The position numbers were made by a program, and so were the translations under genes. From positions 62,001-126,000 of the forward strand of contig SFJH01000001.1 of assembly GCA_004555155.1 (NCBI GenBank): a DNA stretch of 64,000 bases. Direction: 5' to 3'. The notes beneath the pieces are model-generated. The model made no database searches and had not been told where the DNA came from. It worked only from the letters and a program-made list of their open reading frames with translations. Below, piece by piece: positions 14,523 to 22,244 of this stretch. The stretch comes from Clostridiales bacterium (GTDB lineage Bacteria; Bacillota; Clostridia; Christensenellales; Aristaeellaceae). Position 1 is the first letter of the stretch. The number at the start of each line of letters is the position of its first letter.

Positions 14523-15944
14523 ATGGCACAGAAAAACATGAGCCTGACCAAGTGCCCCATGCCCTCCCTGGCGCCGGACTACCGCAACAAGGTGTTCGAG
14601 GAGGTCGCCACCGGCTACACCTATGAGATGGCCGTCGAGGAGGCGCGCCGCTGCCTGCACTGCAAGAACAAGCCCTGCGTCTCCGCCTGCCCCGTGAACA
14701 TCGACATCCCCGCCTTCATCGAAAAGGTGGCCAACGAGGATATCGAGGGCGCTTTTGAGGTGCTGAACAAGCAGTCCTCCCTGCCCGCCGTCTGCGGCCG
14801 CGTCTGCCCGCAGGAGACCCAGTGCGAATCCAAGTGCGTGCGCGGCATCAAGGGCGAGCCCGTGGGCATCGGCCGTCTGGAGCGCTTCGTGGCCGACTGG
14901 CATCGCGAGCACTCCACCGAGGCGCCCAAGGCGCCCGAGTGCAACGGTCACAAGGTGGCCGTCATCGGCGCAGGCCCTGCCGGCCTGACCTGCGCGGGCG
15001 ATCTGGCTCGCCTGGGCTACAAGGTCACCGTCTACGAGGCCCTGCACGTGGCCGGCGGCGTGCTGAGCTACGGCATTCCCGAGTTCCGTCTGCCCAAGGC
15101 CATCGTGAACAAGGAAGTCGACAACCTGAAGGCCATGGGCGTTGACATCATCACCGACGCCGTCATCGGCAAGGTGCTGACCATCGACGAGCTGTTCGAG
15201 GACGGCTTTGAGGCCGTGTTCATCGGCACCGGCGCGGGTCTGCCCCGCTTCATGGGTATCCCCGGCGAGAGCCTGAAGGGCGTCTATTCCGCCAACGAGT
15301 TCCTGACCCGCATCAATCTGATGAAGGCCTACAAGCCCGACAGCAAGACCCCCATCCGCCGCGGCAAGAACGTGGCCGTGGTCGGCGGCGGCAACGTGGC
15401 CATGGACGCGGCGCGCTGCGCCAAGCGTCTGGGCGCGGAGAACGTGTACATCGTCTACCGCCGCGGCATGCAGGAGCTGCCCGCCCGCCGCGAGGAGGTC
15501 GAGCACGCGCAGGAGGAGGGCATCATCTTCAAGACCCTCACCAACCCCGTCGAGGTGATCGGCTACAACAATCCCGACGACAAGCGCGATCCCCGCAACG
15601 GCGAGGTCATCGGCATGAAGTGCGTGGAGATGGAGCTGGGCGAACCCGATGCGTCCGGACGCCGCCGCCCGATCGTGAAGGAGGGCAGCGAGTTCACGCT
15701 GGATATCGACACCATGATCATGGCGCTGGGCACCAGCCCCAACCCGCTGATCCGCTCCACCACCCCCGGTCTGGACACCAACAAGCACGGCTGCATCGTA
15801 ACCCAGGGTGAAAACGGCCTGACCAGCCGCGAAGGCGTGTACGCCGGCGGCGACGCCGTCACCGGCGCGGCCACCGTCATTCTCGCCATGGGTGCCGGCA
15901 AGAACGCCGCCGCCGCCATCGACGAGTATATCAAGAGCAAGTAA
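14523..15944 (+). CDS. nfnB: Electron-bifurcating NADH-dependent ferredoxin:NADP+ oxidoreductase, subunit B
   Basis: The 473-aa subunit belongs to the glutamate synthase small-chain family and carries the bifurcating FAD and two 4Fe-4S clusters. CLHCKNKPCVSACPV and CGRVCPQETQCESKC are the cluster motifs. VAVIGAGPAGLTCAGDL binds FAD and VAVVGGGNVAMDAARCA binds NADP(H); YAGGDAVTGAATVILAMGAG closes the FAD site. Without nfnA it might be taken for GltD, but there is no large glutamate synthase subunit here. A terminator follows. Confidence 0.92.
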   Translation: MAQKNMSLTKCPMPSLAPDYRNKVFEEVATGYTYEMAVEEARRCLHCKNKPCVSACPVNIDIPAFIEKVANEDIEGAFEVLNKQSSLPAVCGRVCPQETQCESKCVRGIKGEPVGIGRLERFVADWHREHSTEAPKAPECNGHKVAVIGAGPAGLTCAGDLARLGYKVTVYEALHVAGGVLSYGIPEFRLPKAIVNKEVDNLKAMGVDIITDAVIGKVLTIDELFEDGFEAVFIGTGAGLPRFMGIPGESLKGVYSANEFLTRINLMKAYKPDSKTPIRRGKNVAVVGGGNVAMDAARCAKRLGAENVYIVYRRGMQELPARREEVEHAQEEGIIFKTLTNPVEVIGYNNPDDKRDPRNGEVIGMKCVEMELGEPDASGRRRPIVKEGSEFTLDIDTMIMALGTSPNPLIRSTTPGLDTNKHGCIVTQGENGLTSREGVYAGGDAVTGAATVILAMGAGKNAAAAIDEYIKSK

Positions 15945-15954
15945 ACCTCAAGTC

Positions 15955-15994
15955 ATCGGCCGACCGAAGCAAAAGCTCCGGCCGGCCGATTTTC
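15955..15994 (+). terminator. Terminator of nfnAB
   Basis: The stem ATCGGCCG/CGGCCGAT is followed by TTTT, 11 bases after the nfnB stop. Confidence 0.85.
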
Positions 15995-16018
15995 TGATTC
16001 TTTCCAGCAGCGCTTGCG

Positions 16019-16060
16019 AAAAAAGACCGGCCTTTGGCGTATGCCAAAGACCGGTCTTTG
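16019..16060 (-). terminator. Terminator of the ldh-rex operon
   Basis: A 17-bp stem with one mismatch (AAAGACCGGCCTTTGGC and complement, four-base loop) is followed by six T on the minus strand. Confidence 0.9.
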
Positions 16061-16065
16061 CTGTT

Positions 16066-16707
16066 TCAGCTTTGCTTCTCCATGCTCACCGCCAGCAGCG
16101 CCAGCGACACGGCGAAGTCCTCGTGGCGAACCACCACATTGGCCGGCGCGCGCAGATGTGCAGGCGCAAAATTCAGAATTCCCCGAATTCCCGCCGCCAC
16201 CATCCGGTCGCAGACCTCCTGCGCGCAAGGCGCCGGTACGGCGATGATGCCAATGCTGGTACCGTTTTTTTGAATGAATGAATACAGGTTGTTGATGTGA
16301 TAGACCGTCTTGCCGTTGATCTCGCTGCCCACCACGCGGCTGTCCACGTCGAAGCCCGCGAGTATCTGCATGCCATAGTGCTCGAAGCCCTTGTAGCACA
16401 TCAGCGCATGGCCGAGATTGCCCACGCCCACAAGCACTGCGGTGCTGCATTCTCCGCTGCCCAGCACCTCTGTGATGCGCTCGATCAGCTCTTCGCGGCG
16501 ATGGCCCACGCGGGGCCGGCCGCTGGCAATGCAGGCCAGGTCTTTGCGCACCGTGATGGCGGACAGGTTCATCTCCTGGGCAATCACCGTAGAGGAAATG
16601 CGCTCGTACTCCGGCCCCGTCTTCATGCGCAGGAAATTCAGATAGCCCGGCAGCCGTTCCATCGTGGTTCTGGGGATCGGTCCGTGCGTTCTCTGATTCT
16701 CATCCAT
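16066..16707 (-). CDS. rex: Redox-sensing transcriptional repressor Rex
   Basis: The 213-aa protein has the two Rex domains: an N-terminal winged helix (RLPGYLNFLRMKT, LSAITVRKDLACI) and a Rossmann domain with VLVGVGNLGHALMCYKGFEHYG. It ends with PAHLRAPANVVVRHEDFA and the swapped C-terminal helix. Rex responds to the NADH/NAD+ ratio and represses fermentation genes. It is the second gene after the dehydrogenase, 23 bases downstream, an arrangement that fits autoregulation. I could not find a clear TTGTTAA-N4-TTAACAA operator at the promoters nearby, so its local targets are unproven. Confidence 0.95.
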   Translation of the reverse strand: MDENQRTHGPIPRTTMERLPGYLNFLRMKTGPEYERISSTVIAQEMNLSAITVRKDLACIASGRPRVGHRREELIERITEVLGSGECSTAVLVGVGNLGHALMCYKGFEHYGMQILAGFDVDSRVVGSEINGKTVYHINNLYSFIQKNGTSIGIIAVPAPCAQEVCDRMVAAGIRGILNFAPAHLRAPANVVVRHEDFAVSLALLAVSMEKQS

Positions 16708-16730
16708 CTCAACAGCCTCACTTCAAAGCC

Positions 16731-17678
16731 TTAAAGGTTGATCTGCGCAATGACATTCTTCAGCATCTCAGCGCTGTGACGCAGCTTCTCCACTTCCTCG
16801 TCGGTCATGTCCGGCAGCACCTTGCCCACGGAGCCCGCCGCATTGACGATGGTGGGGATGCTCAGGCAGCAATCCTCGATGCCGTATTCTCCATGCATCA
16901 TCGTGGAGACGGAGATAATGGCGTTGGCGTTGTCAAAGATACATTCGCAGATATGGCAGACAGACATGGCGATGGCATAGAACGTCGCGCCCTTGCGCTG
17001 AATGATCTTGCCGCCGGAGGTGCGCATGTAGCTCTCGATCTCCTCATAATTGAGATCGGCATTGATGAAGCCCTTGTCGCTGACGCAGTCCTTGAACTTC
17101 TCAATGGGCACATTGCAGACGCGGGCGGAGGACCACGGCACAAAGGAGCTGTCGCCGTGCTCGCCCAGCACATAGGCGTGCACGTTCTTCTGGCTGACGT
17201 TCATATATTCCGCAATGCGGGAGCGGAGGCGCGCGGTGTCCAGAAGCGTGCCGGTGCCGATGATGCGGTTTTCCGGAATATTGGTGACCTTGTTGAACAC
17301 ATAGGTCAGCACGTCCACAGGATTGCTGACAATGACGTACACCGCGTCCGGCGCGACCACGGAGATCTCCGCCGCAATGGACTTCATGATATTGACGTTG
17401 GTCTGCGCCAGCTCCAGACGGGTCTGGCCCGGCTTGCGGCCGATGCCCGAAGTGATCACCACGATGTCGGAGCCCTTCGCGTCCTCATAGCGGCCCGCAT
17501 AGATCTTGCAGGGATCGCAGAACGGAATGCCCTGGCGGATGTCCATCGCCTCGCCGAGCGCCTTCTTTTCGTTGATATCGATGATGACGATTTCGGCTGC
17601 AATGCCTTTCACCGCCATCATGAACGCAATGGTAGAGCCGACGCTGCCCGCACCAATCACAGTCACCTTGTTTGCCAT
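16731..17678 (-). CDS. L-lactate/malate-type dehydrogenase
   Basis: The 315-aa protein is an NAD-dependent LDH/MDH family member: GAGSVGSTIAF binds NAD, VSNPVDVLTYV is the conserved core and GEHGDSSFVPWSSA holds the catalytic His. Start 17678 is chosen for GGAGGA 8 bases upstream. In the active-site loop (GIGRKPGQTR) Arg81 stands where bacterial LDHs usually have Gln (QKPGETR), and Arg at this place is the hallmark of malate dehydrogenases. Related Clostridia proteins are commonly labelled L-lactate dehydrogenase, so the substrate may be lactate, malate or another 2-hydroxyacid. The rex gene is co-transcribed. Confidence 0.88.
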   Translation of the reverse strand: MANKVTVIGAGSVGSTIAFMMAVKGIAAEIVIIDINEKKALGEAMDIRQGIPFCDPCKIYAGRYEDAKGSDIVVITSGIGRKPGQTRLELAQTNVNIMKSIAAEISVVAPDAVYVIVSNPVDVLTYVFNKVTNIPENRIIGTGTLLDTARLRSRIAEYMNVSQKNVHAYVLGEHGDSSFVPWSSARVCNVPIEKFKDCVSDKGFINADLNYEEIESYMRTSGGKIIQRKGATFYAIAMSVCHICECIFDNANAIISVSTMMHGEYGIEDCCLSIPTIVNAAGSVGKVLPDMTDEEVEKLRHSAEMLKNVIAQINL

Positions 17679-17740
17679 AGTATTTTCCTCCATGTTCTCT
17701 CAATGTCTCCAGGATGAAAAATCGATATTTCTTTATCTAT

Positions 17741-17770
17741 ATAATACGACCATGTGTCCCGCGCTGTCAA
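17741..17770 (-). promoter_or_regulatory. Promoter of the dehydrogenase-rex operon
   Basis: TTGACA and TATTAT are separated by 18 bases. Confidence 0.65.
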
Positions 17771-17847
17771 GCGCCTATACAAGAATTAACGACCTCTTGA
17801 TGAAAACGCGGGATGGCTTCCAATCCATGGAATTCGCCCGACCGCGC

Positions 17848-17876
17848 TTGACATCGCCCCAGTGAACGTATATAAT
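17848..17876 (+). promoter_or_regulatory. Full-consensus promoter of the small membrane protein gene
   Basis: TTGACA and TATAAT are perfect, with a 17-base spacer, 32 bases before the start codon, suggesting strong constitutive expression. Confidence 0.85.
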
Positions 17877-17908
17877 AAGGTTGTATTTTACATTAAGGAG
17901 ATTGAGCT

Positions 17909-18154
17909 ATGGGCACGATTTGCATTCTTCTGGGGCTCATCATTTTTCTGGGTTCCATCTTTCTCGGCTTTGCGGGCGCGTCTTCCTTCCTGAATTCCTC
18001 CCTCGCCATCACCTTCGGCATCACCGCCAGCGGTACGGAGACTTACGTCATCGTGGTCAGCATCTGCGCGTTTATTGGCCTTCTGATCTGCCTCAACCTG
18101 GTCATGCACGGTCTGACTTACAACAAGCTTTCCAAGCTCAATCGCCGCAAGTGA
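17909..18154 (+). CDS. Small two-helix membrane protein
   Basis: The 81-aa product has two hydrophobic segments (residues 4-25 and 46-68) and a basic tail (KLSKLNRRK), so it is predicted to span the membrane twice. A perfect promoter and AAGGAG ahead of the ATG make it a real gene. I do not recognise the family, and no catalytic motif is present. It stands alone between divergent ldh and tRNA-Leu. Confidence 0.72.
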   Translation: MGTICILLGLIIFLGSIFLGFAGASSFLNSSLAITFGITASGTETYVIVVSICAFIGLLICLNLVMHGLTYNKLSKLNRRK

Positions 18155-18196
18155 CACGCTGACCACCGCCCCGGCCTCCAGCCGCGCGGCGGCTAT

Positions 18197-18282
18197 GCTG
18201 AAATGGCGAAATGGCAGACGCAGCGGACTTAAAATCCGCTGTCCGAGAGGGCGTGCGGGTTCGAGTCCCGCTTTCAGCACCA
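18197..18282 (+). tRNA. tRNA-Leu (anticodon TAA)
   Basis: The acceptor GCTGAAA pairs with TTTCAGC, the anticodon arm GCGGA-CTTAAAA-TCCGC gives anticodon TAA, the long variable arm TGTCCGAGAGGGCG is typical of leucine tRNAs, and CCA is encoded. Confidence 0.95.
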
Positions 18283-18381
18283 CATCCGGACGTCGATTCT
18301 GATACAATGGGTATCATGATCGGCGTCCGTTTTTTCAGATGTTCCCCGTATGGAAAGAGCACAGAAATGCCATCTCACACA

Positions 18382-18430
18382 ACAGGCTCTGCAGCAACTC
18401 GGAAACGGTCGCTGCAGAGCCTGTTTGTCT
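18382..18430 (+). terminator. Terminator downstream of tRNA-Leu
   Basis: A 14-bp stem (ACAGGCTCTGCAGC and complement) is followed by TTTGTCTTT. The remaining bases up to 18621 hold no gene or motif that I can support. Confidence 0.75.
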
Positions 18431-18621
18431 TTGGGGAGATACACATTCTAAGCAAAGGAACTGCGAAAGAGCGCATTGCGTTCGGAGAAGCCGCTCCTTT
18501 TATCGCAGATCGTATCCGAACAGGGCATCATGAACGGAATGAGACAAAAGGACGTCTGCCTGTGCGGGGATACAGGTTTCTAAGGAGCAGACCCGCTGTC
18601 TGCAGCTTTCGGAGCATGCGG

Positions 18622-19053
18622 CTACTCCTTATAGGGGCAGCGGGTGCAGTCATTGCCTGTAAGAGGACAATGGTTGCAGTCGGGACCGTAACTGACGGGA
18701 GTCCTTTGCATCTGGGATTTCTTATTCTTCTCTGGTTTTTCGGACAGCACCTGGCAGGCAGCAAAGCATCCTACTGCAATGAAAAGGGAAGCAAGCAGTG
18801 CCAACTGACCGGCGATCCTGCTGTCCGGAAGAGCCGCGCAAATCATCACCAGCACGGCCAATCCCAGAGATACAGAGCCCAGGATCGCGCCCCATTTGGC
18901 CCTGGACGCCTCCTTATTGCCGGAAGCTGCACCCTCCCATCTCTGGCATAGAATCGCCAAAGCCAGCGCCAGCACACCAGGGACAACAAAAACACAAAGG
19001 GGCAGTGACAACATCCCGCAGATCAAGCTGAGCAATCCATACCGTTTCTTCAC
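18622..19053 (-). CDS. DUF4190-like membrane protein with Cys-rich tail
   Basis: The 143-aa protein has hydrophobic segments at about residues 6-33, 53-73 and 81-102, with charged loops, in the style of small DUF4190 membrane proteins. The cytoplasmic-looking C terminus has five cysteines in CNHCPLTGNDCTRCPYKE, arranged in CX2C pairs that could bind zinc or an iron-sulfur cluster; this is unusual for the family. It lies 68 bases downstream of the decarboxylase gene and is probably the last gene of the SCIFF unit. Function unknown. Confidence 0.65.
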   Translation of the reverse strand: MKKRYGLLSLICGMLSLPLCVFVVPGVLALALAILCQRWEGAASGNKEASRAKWGAILGSVSLGLAVLVMICAALPDSRIAGQLALLASLFIAVGCFAACQVLSEKPEKNKKSQMQRTPVSYGPDCNHCPLTGNDCTRCPYKE

Positions 19054-19121
19054 GATACCCCCGCCTTGTTCAACAAACTTGGTCTCAGAGCTCCTGATCG
19101 ACGGATGGTTTCCAATTCTCT

Positions 19122-20471
19122 TCAGCGCCGCTCTGCGACAGCGGCACAGGTTTGGATGCCGTAATACGCAAATCCCCGGACAGCAGCTTCATCGATCCGC
19201 TCTCCGCAGATCACAATCGGCACCGCAGGCGGACATCCGACGGACGCCGACGCCAGCACTCTCCCCTCGCTCCCGGACAACGGAATGCGCTCGGAGGGCG
19301 ACAGCATCGCCTCGCGAATCGATAGCACCTTCTCCGGCAAGCGGAATTCCGGCGGCCGCTCCCCGATGGCGGGCCTTTGGCGGATCGCACACATCGCCTC
19401 GTGAAGGCGGCGCAGTCCCGCCTCGCCCGTCTCCGGCGTCAGCATCATGACCACGAAATCAGGATCGGCAAATTCGCACTCGATCCCCTGCGCCCGCAGC
19501 GCCTGCGCAAACGAATCGCCGCGATAGCCATAGGGCTTCACGGAGAGCGTGACCTTCAGCGGTTCATCCCCGCACATCACATATCCGCGCTTCGCCCACT
19601 CGGCCCGATATTCCCGCACCCGGGCAACGAATCCTGCGAGCCGCTCGCAATAGCCCTCGGCAAGATACCGATTGACTGCATCCAGCGATTGAAGAATCAG
19701 ATAGGACGGGCTGGTGGAACCGAACAGCGTCAGCGCGTCCTTCGCCCAGTCGGAGAGCACCGGCGGCGCTTGATTCGAGATGTGCAGATAAGCGCCTCCG
19801 GTCAGCACCGGCAGCGTCTTGTGCGCGGAGGTGCAGCACAGGTCTGCGCCCAGATCGATTGCATGCCCGGATTCGGGCAGAAACTTCAGATAGGCGCCGT
19901 GCGCACCGTCCACCAGCAGCAGCGCGCCATGGCGATGGCAGACCTGCGCGATGGCGCGCAGATCAACCGTGTTGCCGAGATAGTCCGGGCTGGTGAGATA
20001 GACCGCAACAGGCTTCTCCGCCGCGGCGCTCAGCGCGGTCTCGAGCTCTGACGCCGTCAGCCGGCAGGCCAGATAGGATTCCTGGCGTTCGGAGCAGAGC
20101 CACATCACCTCGAAATCCAGCAGCGCGGCGGCGCTCAGGAACGTCTTGTGGACATTCCTTCCCGCGGCAATCAGCGGCCTTCTCCCCGTCCGCCCGGCAT
20201 AGCGCACCGCAAGGCAGAGCATCGCGCGGATGCACTGGGACGATCCCTCCGTGGAATAGAAGGTCCTCGCTCCGAAGATCGCGCTGGCATTGGCTTCGCT
20301 CTGGCGGATGATGCCGTCCGCCTCGTAGAGGCTGTCCGCGCCGGCAACCTCAGTGATGTCCAGCGACTCCATGCCCAGCAGCGAAGCGCCCTTGTGTCCC
20401 GGCATGTGCAGGCGCAGCGTCCCGCTCTCGGCATAGCGCCGCACAAAGTCGCAGATGGGCGTTTCCATCAT
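19122..20471 (-). CDS. Orn/Lys/Arg decarboxylase-family PLP enzyme
   Basis: The 449-aa protein is a fold-type I PLP enzyme of the basic amino acid decarboxylase group (speA/ldcC/YaaO-like). LHMPGHKG near the N terminus, TSPDYLGNTVDL, LLVDGAHGAYLKF and TSAHKTLPVLTGGAYLH (Schiff-base Lys) are clear. It lacks the N-terminal wing domain of enterobacterial enzymes and is of the short Firmicutes type, often next to tmk. Products would be cadaverine, agmatine or putrescine. Its ATG overlaps the stop codon of the SCIFF maturase gene (ATGA), so translation is coupled; why the two are linked is unclear. Confidence 0.88.
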   Translation of the reverse strand: MMETPICDFVRRYAESGTLRLHMPGHKGASLLGMESLDITEVAGADSLYEADGIIRQSEANASAIFGARTFYSTEGSSQCIRAMLCLAVRYAGRTGRRPLIAAGRNVHKTFLSAAALLDFEVMWLCSERQESYLACRLTASELETALSAAAEKPVAVYLTSPDYLGNTVDLRAIAQVCHRHGALLLVDGAHGAYLKFLPESGHAIDLGADLCCTSAHKTLPVLTGGAYLHISNQAPPVLSDWAKDALTLFGSTSPSYLILQSLDAVNRYLAEGYCERLAGFVARVREYRAEWAKRGYVMCGDEPLKVTLSVKPYGYRGDSFAQALRAQGIECEFADPDFVVMMLTPETGEAGLRRLHEAMCAIRQRPAIGERPPEFRLPEKVLSIREAMLSPSERIPLSGSEGRVLASASVGCPPAVPIVICGERIDEAAVRGFAYYGIQTCAAVAERR

Positions 20472-21850
20472 CGTCCGTTCAGCGCCCGGTCGACGGCCAC
20501 CATGATCGCGCACTCCATTCTCTTTCGGAAGAGGGTGCAGCCGTACTCATAGACGCCCGTGACGGAGCCCGTGGAGTGATACGCATTGGCCGCGCAGCCG
20601 CCGGAGCAGTAGAGGCGCGCCCAGCAGTCCCGGCACTCCGGGTGCGCATAGACATTGCAGGCCGCAAACTGGCTCTGCACCTCAGTATTGGTGACGCCTT
20701 CATAGATGTTGCCCAGGCGGAACTTCTCCTCGCCCACAAACTGATGGCAGGGATACAGGTCGCCCCAGGGGGTAACCGCCATGTACTCCGTGCCGGAGCC
20801 GCAGCCGGAGATGCGCTTGTAGATGCAGGGACCGCCGGTGAGATCGATCATATAGTGATAGAACGTGAAGGGCCGCCCCTCCCGGTCCCGCTCCAGCATC
20901 AGCTCGGCGAGCTTCTCGTACTGCTCCAGCACGACGGGCAGATCCTCCTGCGTGAGCTCCGAAGGATCTCCGGGCACAGAGACGACGGGTTCCATGCTCA
21001 GTTCGGTAAAGCCCAGATCCAGCATCTGCTGAATGTCCTTCAGAAAGTCGGGATTCGCATGCGTGAAGGTGCCGCGCATGTAGTAGTTCTTGCCTCCGCG
21101 CGCCTCCACCAGCTTCTGAAACTTGGGAACGATCCGATCCCAGCTTCCGTTTCCGGCGTAGTCCACGCGATAGCGGTCGTGGATCTCCTTGCGGCCGTCC
21201 AGGCTGAGAACGACGTTGCTCATCTCGCGGTTGGCGAAGTCAATCACATCGTCGTCAATCAGAACGCCATTGGTGGTCAGCGTGAAGCGGAAGTTCTTGT
21301 TGTGCTGCTTTTCAATGCTGCGGGCATAGGCAACCAGCTGCTTGACCACGTCAAAGTTCATCAGCGGTTCGCCGCCGAAGAAGTCCACCTCCAGGTTGCG
21401 GCGGTTCCCGGAATGCTCAATCAGAAAATCCAGTGCGCGCTTGCCGACCTCAAAGCTCATCACCGCGCGGTCGCCATGGTACTTGCCCTGGCTGGCGAAG
21501 CAATAGGCGCAGTTCAGGTTGCAGGTATGCGCCACATGCAGGCAGAGCGCCTTGACCACGCCGGCGGTCTTTTCCTTCAGATGTCCGGCCATGGATTCAA
21601 AGGTATCCGGCGCAAAGAGTTTTCCGCTGTCGCGCAGGGCGGCGACCTGATCATAGCACTCTTCCAGATCCTGCGGCGCAATGTCCTCGCGATCCCGGTA
21701 CTTCTCCGCCACCGCCTTCAGCACGGTCCCGCGGTCGTTGTCTTCGAACATCGCGATGATGTCATAGGCCACCTCGTCCACGGCGTGAACCGAGCCCGAA
21801 CAGACGTCCAGCACGATGTTGTATCCGCCCAGCTGATATTGATGAACCAT
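20468..21850 (-). CDS. scfB: Radical SAM/SPASM maturase of the SCIFF ranthipeptide
   Basis: The 460-aa enzyme is the dedicated partner of the six-cysteine SCIFF peptide, making Cys-to-side-chain-carbon thioether bonds. The N-terminal 90 residues form the peptide-recognition (RRE-like) domain. The radical SAM cluster is Cys110, Cys114 and Cys117 (CNLNCAYC), DFFGGEPLMN follows, and the C-terminal SPASM domain has CGSGTEYMAV...YPCHQF and CRDCWARLYCSGGC for two more clusters. It lies 68 bases after the peptide gene, separated by a hairpin that could reduce its expression relative to the peptide. Confidence 0.95.
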   Translation of the reverse strand: MVHQYQLGGYNIVLDVCSGSVHAVDEVAYDIIAMFEDNDRGTVLKAVAEKYRDREDIAPQDLEECYDQVAALRDSGKLFAPDTFESMAGHLKEKTAGVVKALCLHVAHTCNLNCAYCFASQGKYHGDRAVMSFEVGKRALDFLIEHSGNRRNLEVDFFGGEPLMNFDVVKQLVAYARSIEKQHNKNFRFTLTTNGVLIDDDVIDFANREMSNVVLSLDGRKEIHDRYRVDYAGNGSWDRIVPKFQKLVEARGGKNYYMRGTFTHANPDFLKDIQQMLDLGFTELSMEPVVSVPGDPSELTQEDLPVVLEQYEKLAELMLERDREGRPFTFYHYMIDLTGGPCIYKRISGCGSGTEYMAVTPWGDLYPCHQFVGEEKFRLGNIYEGVTNTEVQSQFAACNVYAHPECRDCWARLYCSGGCAANAYHSTGSVTGVYEYGCTLFRKRMECAIMVAVDRALNGR

Positions 21851-21876
21851 AGAACTTATTTCTCCTTATTCCGTAT

Positions 21877-21902
21877 AAAAAATACCGCCGGATCCGGCGG
21901 CA
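21877..21902 (-). terminator. Hairpin with T run between SCIFF peptide and maturase genes
   Basis: The 16-base palindrome CCGCCGGATCCGGCGG is followed on the minus strand by TATTTTTTA. A partial terminator here would give many peptide messages per maturase message. Confidence 0.75.
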
Positions 21903-21917
21903 TTCGGGTATCTGCAA

Positions 21918-22070
21918 TTACTTGCTTTCCTTGGTGCTCTCGCACTTCTGATTGGCAATACCGCAGCTGGTCTTGCAGGCAGACTGGCAGGAGGTCTGGC
22001 ATTCGCCGCAGCCGCCATTCTTTGCGCTTTCACACAGATTGCGGGTTTCAATCGTCTTGATATGTTCCAT
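21918..22070 (-). CDS. scfA: SCIFF (six-cysteine) ranthipeptide precursor
   Basis: The 50-aa peptide begins MEHIKTIETRNLC and carries the SCIFF core GGCGECQTSCQSACKTSC, with cysteines at 21, 24, 28, 32, 36 and 43. It has an extra Cys at 13 in the leader. GGAGGGT lies 8 bases upstream of ATG 22070. SCIFF peptides are near-universal in Clostridia and are modified by the adjacent radical SAM enzyme; a quorum-type or regulatory role has been proposed in other species. Position 37, where the Clostridium thermocellum homologue has the Thr that accepts the Cys32 thioether, is Gly here. Confidence 0.95.
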   Translation of the reverse strand: MEHIKTIETRNLCESAKNGGCGECQTSCQSACKTSCGIANQKCESTKESK

Positions 22071-22101
22071 AACAGCACCCTCCACAAAAATATTCCTTTA
22101 G

Positions 22102-22130
22102 ATATTATCACATTCTCCGTTCAAAGTCAA
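22102..22130 (-). promoter_or_regulatory. Promoter of the SCIFF operon
   Basis: TTGACT and TAATAT are separated by 17 bases. Confidence 0.65.
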
Positions 22131-22244
22131 CAGAACCGGCCTGAATTGCCCGGAATTTAGCAAACTTTTACAGGCTCCCCCATCGCTGAAAGCAGGGCGT
22201 ATCCCTCCGGAAAAGATCGCGCGCGCAGACCTTTTCCGCCGCTG

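Noticed and set aside
14523..15944. Glutamate synthase small subunit (gltD)
   Set aside because: The neighbouring nfnA gene, coupled by one base, and the absence of gltB identify it as NfnB.
17679..17908. Rex operator at the dehydrogenase promoter
   Set aside because: No TTGTTAA-type inverted repeat could be found between the dehydrogenase and the divergent gene, nor at the nfnA promoter.
22208..22240. Terminator after the nucleotide-sugar epimerase
   Set aside because: A short GGAAAAG/CTTTTCC inverted repeat exists, but the loop is long and no T run follows on the minus strand.
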